Shown here piece by piece: positions 61,644 through 64,000 of a stretch of DNA of 64,000 nucleotides. The stretch's first letter is position 1. The number at the start of each line of letters is the position of its first letter. The DNA is from Branchinecta lynchi (taxonomy: Eukaryota; Arthropoda; Branchiopoda; Anostraca; Branchinectidae). Both the position numbers and the translations under genes were made by a program. The notes under the pieces were generated by a model that was given only the letters and a program-made list of their open reading frames with translations, was not told where the DNA came from and ran no database searches. The stretch spans positions 17,016,202-17,080,201 of the forward strand of contig JAKZAP010000018.1 in the NCBI GenBank assembly GCA_023053575.1, written 5' to 3'.

Positions 61644-64000
61644 ATGCCAGAGAACCGTCCGAATTCTGGAAAGGCCGAATCAGACGAACCAGGATCGTCG
61701 GGTATTCGTAAAAGCGGACCAAGAACAAGGAGCCTTGCCCGAAAAGAAGCCATCTCTGAGCGAATTTTCGAGAAATACACTCTAAACCCAGGGTGTGAGA
61801 CAACTTCATCAGTTTCATCGCCAGATATCAAGGTTTCCAGTTACGACGCGGATTGGGAAAACTCCGTCGTAAGGCCTCTGGCTAAAGAAGAAGTCAAGTT
61901 ATTCCAAAGCTGTGACAACTTGCTGAACTTGGACAATTCCAGTTACGAGGACGCTTTCGAGGATTCTAATAAGACAGCTGTAGACCTTACTGACAAGGAA
62001 AGAAAGATGGATCAAGCCGAGATTGTTGAGTTGTTGAAGAAAACGATGGAAATCAACCTCAGCGCCATGCAGACAACGATGCAATCGGCCATGGCAGCAG
62101 AAAGAGAAGCAACCAGGCAACAAATTGAGTCCTGGACAGCACAGTTTGCCCCGCTTGTTCAAGCGGTACAGACTAACCAGGCAGCAATCCAGAGCACCCC
62201 GAGTACTGTTTCTACAGCAACCATTCACGTGGCTAAATACATCGAAGGAAGTGATATTGACGTGTACCTTTCCATGTTCGAAAGGGCAGCGACCCAAAAT
62301 AACTGGCCCCAGACAACATGGGCAGTCAGGTTACAGGCGCTACTCTCCGGAAAAGCAGCTGAGGCGGCTGCCCTCGTTCCGCCCACCGAAAGCAACAATT
62401 ATGACCGAGTCAAGGAGACAATCCTTAGAAGATTCCAGATTACTTCCGAAACATATCGGCAGCGTTTTCGTACAATCGCGAAAGAAACTGATCAGTCTTT
62501 CACTGATTACGGGAACAAACTGGAACAATTGATGCTGAAGTGGTTAGACTGCAGTGACTACAAAACCATCACCAATGTAGCTCATCTACAAGGCTACATA
62601 GAAGGTATCCTCCGAAAACTGGTGGTAGAACAGTACATCAGTTCGATAAAGAATGAACAACTCAGAATCCGGTTAAGAGAGCTCAAGGATCCTACCTTAG
62701 AAGACCTGTCCCGCACTGCCGAGAGCTATTTCCTTGCACGGAAAGACGAGCGTGAGACGACCAAATTCCAGGGCCCCCCTAAGCAGAAGACAGCCCCTCC
62801 TAAGCCGAAGCCAGAAGCAGATAAGCCTGACGAAGGTCAGTCGGCTGAAGCTGCAAAGAGTAAAACAGCGCCACACAAATATGCAAGTGGCCCGTGTTAC
62901 AATTGTGGACGAAAAGGTCACAGAGCAAAGGACTGCAGAGCTCCAAGGAAGAAGGAAGAAACTATGCTGGCCAGGAGTCCAAGCAGAGACGTCAATCCGC
63001 AGCAACAGTTCCAACTTTACGGAGAAATCGAAGGTAAACCTGCCAAGATTCTGGTAGACTCCGGAGCTACTTTAACGATAGTTCACCAGAAGTTCGTGTC
63101 CCAGGAAGAAAACTGGAAAGATCAGACTGAGATATGCTGTGTTCATGGGGACCATAGAACCTATCCTGTCCGCAAGGTGTATATCACAGCTGGACAGAAC
63201 GGAGAAGTTTATAAGGGCGAGATCGAAGTAGCTGTAAGCCCCACGCTTCCAGTGGATGCCATCATTGGACATACTTTTCCAAGATTCTTTGATCTATGTC
63301 GACCAGCAGTTCGGGGAAAAGACACAGCAGCGGCAGTCTTGCTGACAACTCGATCTCAAACATATGAAGAACAATTCAACAGGTCAATAGACATTCCGGA
63401 AAATGACGTCACACAGATCAATGTAGACATAGGAGAGAGCACCCAGAAAGAACCGACGAGTCGCCGACAGAAAAGGAAGGCTAAGGACGTTCGTAGACGA
63501 GAGCAGACAGACGCTTCCGAGAGTGATGAAGATCCAACCACCTTGAATGCTAAACAGTTGAGCAAACTTCAAGCGGACGATAAGAGCCTAGAAGGATGCT
63601 GGAAAAAGGCTAGCCAAGGACAAGGATTCAAAATATCGGATGGGTTACTATACCGAGTCAGCGAATCCAGGCTGGATGGCACGGAGCAGTGGCAACTTGT
63701 TCTTCCACGGATTTGTAGAAAAGCCGTCCTCCGTATCAGTCATGATATCCCAATGAGCGGACACACGGGACGAGCGAGAACTGCTGACAGGATCCTGCAA
63801 CGTTTCTTTTGGCCTGCTCTCAGAAACGACGTGGCTCGTTACGTCAGGTCCTGTGAGGTCTGTCAACTCACGGCAAAGGCCAAGCCTAAGGAAAGAGTGC
63901 CGATGGTTCAAATGCCCATCATTACGGAGCCTTTTCGAAGAGTAGCAATGGACATAGTTGGACCACTAACTCCCTCCAGAAACGGATTCAAGTTCATGCT
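61644..64000 (+). CDS. LTR retrotransposon gag-protease-integrase polyprotein, open at window end
   Basis: An uninterrupted frame of 785 codons from the first ATG after an in-frame TAA (61635) to the window edge. The gag region has a helical middle (YIEGSDIDVYLSMFERAATQ, LSGKAAEAAALV, FTDYGNKLEQLMLKW) typical of retrotransposon gag. The nucleocapsid zinc knuckle CYNCGRKGHRAKDC starts at residue 418, and the aspartic protease ILVDSGATLTIV has Asp472. About 200 residues later the integrase zinc-binding module HDIPMSGHTG ... FFWPALRNDV ... CEVCQ (H700, H707, C737, C740) appears, then MDIVGPL with the first catalytic Asp at 770. No reverse transcriptase or RNase H motif lies between protease and integrase, so the order is gag-PR-IN, as in the Gmr1-like group of Ty3/Gypsy; RT/RH are expected downstream outside the window. 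No decay is visible. Confidence 0.9.
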   Translation, partial: MPENRPNSGKAESDEPGSSGIRKSGPRTRSLARKEAISERIFEKYTLNPGCETTSSVSSPDIKVSSYDADWENSVVRPLAKEEVKLFQSCDNLLNLDNSSYEDAFEDSNKTAVDLTDKERKMDQAEIVELLKKTMEINLSAMQTTMQSAMAAEREATRQQIESWTAQFAPLVQAVQTNQAAIQSTPSTVSTATIHVAKYIEGSDIDVYLSMFERAATQNNWPQTTWAVRLQALLSGKAAEAAALVPPTESNNYDRVKETILRRFQITSETYRQRFRTIAKETDQSFTDYGNKLEQLMLKWLDCSDYKTITNVAHLQGYIEGILRKLVVEQYISSIKNEQLRIRLRELKDPTLEDLSRTAESYFLARKDERETTKFQGPPKQKTAPPKPKPEADKPDEGQSAEAAKSKTAPHKYASGPCYNCGRKGHRAKDCRAPRKKEETMLARSPSRDVNPQQQFQLYGEIEGKPAKILVDSGATLTIVHQKFVSQEENWKDQTEICCVHGDHRTYPVRKVYITAGQNGEVYKGEIEVAVSPTLPVDAIIGHTFPRFFDLCRPAVRGKDTAAAVLLTTRSQTYEEQFNRSIDIPENDVTQINVDIGESTQKEPTSRRQKRKAKDVRRREQTDASESDEDPTTLNAKQLSKLQADDKSLEGCWKKASQGQGFKISDGLLYRVSESRLDGTEQWQLVLPRICRKAVLRISHDIPMSGHTGRARTADRILQRFFWPALRNDVARYVRSCEVCQLTAKAKPKERVPMVQMPIITEPFRRVAMDIVGPLTPSRNGFKFM

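Noticed and set aside
62125..63057. Separate short genes in the gag region on either strand
   Set aside because: They are shadows of the continuous gag-PR-IN frame starting at 61644.

Overview
The window is nuclear DNA of a multicellular animal. Genes are split by GT-AG introns, almost all spacer is interspersed repeats, and the mobile elements (LINEs with short 3' repeat tails, a Ty3/Gypsy-class LTR element, many TIR miniature elements) are typical of marine invertebrates. A cnidarian-like animal is my best guess, but the sequence does not prove it.

The only host gene I can support is a choline-transporter-like gene (SLC44A/CTL family) on the minus strand. I traced eleven consecutive coding exons from 58928 down to 771. 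All intron phases join, and together they give about 616 codons of a protein that is usually about 650-710 aa. The first exon(s) lie to the right of 58928 and were not found in the window. The last exon(s) lie left of base 1. The ten introns (1.2 to 16.9 kb) are filled with transposons, several nested.

Layout in + coordinates: 0-11 kb holds exons k-h with 135-bp and 912-bp tandem arrays, a poly-G hAT-like MITE and hammerhead-bearing repeats. 11-20.7 kb holds exons h-e with several MITE families. 20.7-28 kb holds a broken LINE with an extremely G-poor insert, nested MITE/LINE insertions and exon d. 28-45 kb is the largest intron. It carries a 3.17-kb TIR element (30332-33500, TAA target duplication) with a PIN-like-nuclease/CXC-like gene, and a 961-bp TA-flanked element. 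45-48.3 kb holds exons c and b and long tandem arrays. 49-52.5 kb is a LINE with ORF1 and ORF2 (APE plus RT). 53-59 kb holds more MITEs and exon a. 60.35-64 kb is the 5' part of an LTR retrotransposon whose open frame runs gag, protease, then integrase with no reverse transcriptase between them (Gmr1-like order), preceded by a tandem array of small hairpins.

Main points of interest are the TIR element with a nuclease-like gene, the Gmr1-like element with its hairpin leader, candidate hammerhead ribozymes in a dispersed repeat, and a set of MITEs sharing the terminus AGTTGCGTTTTTG but carrying different palindromic subterminal motifs. There are also several filled/empty insertion-site pairs, including a 40-bp two-TIR hAT remnant, and MITEs sitting within about 12 nt of two SLC44A 5' splice sites.
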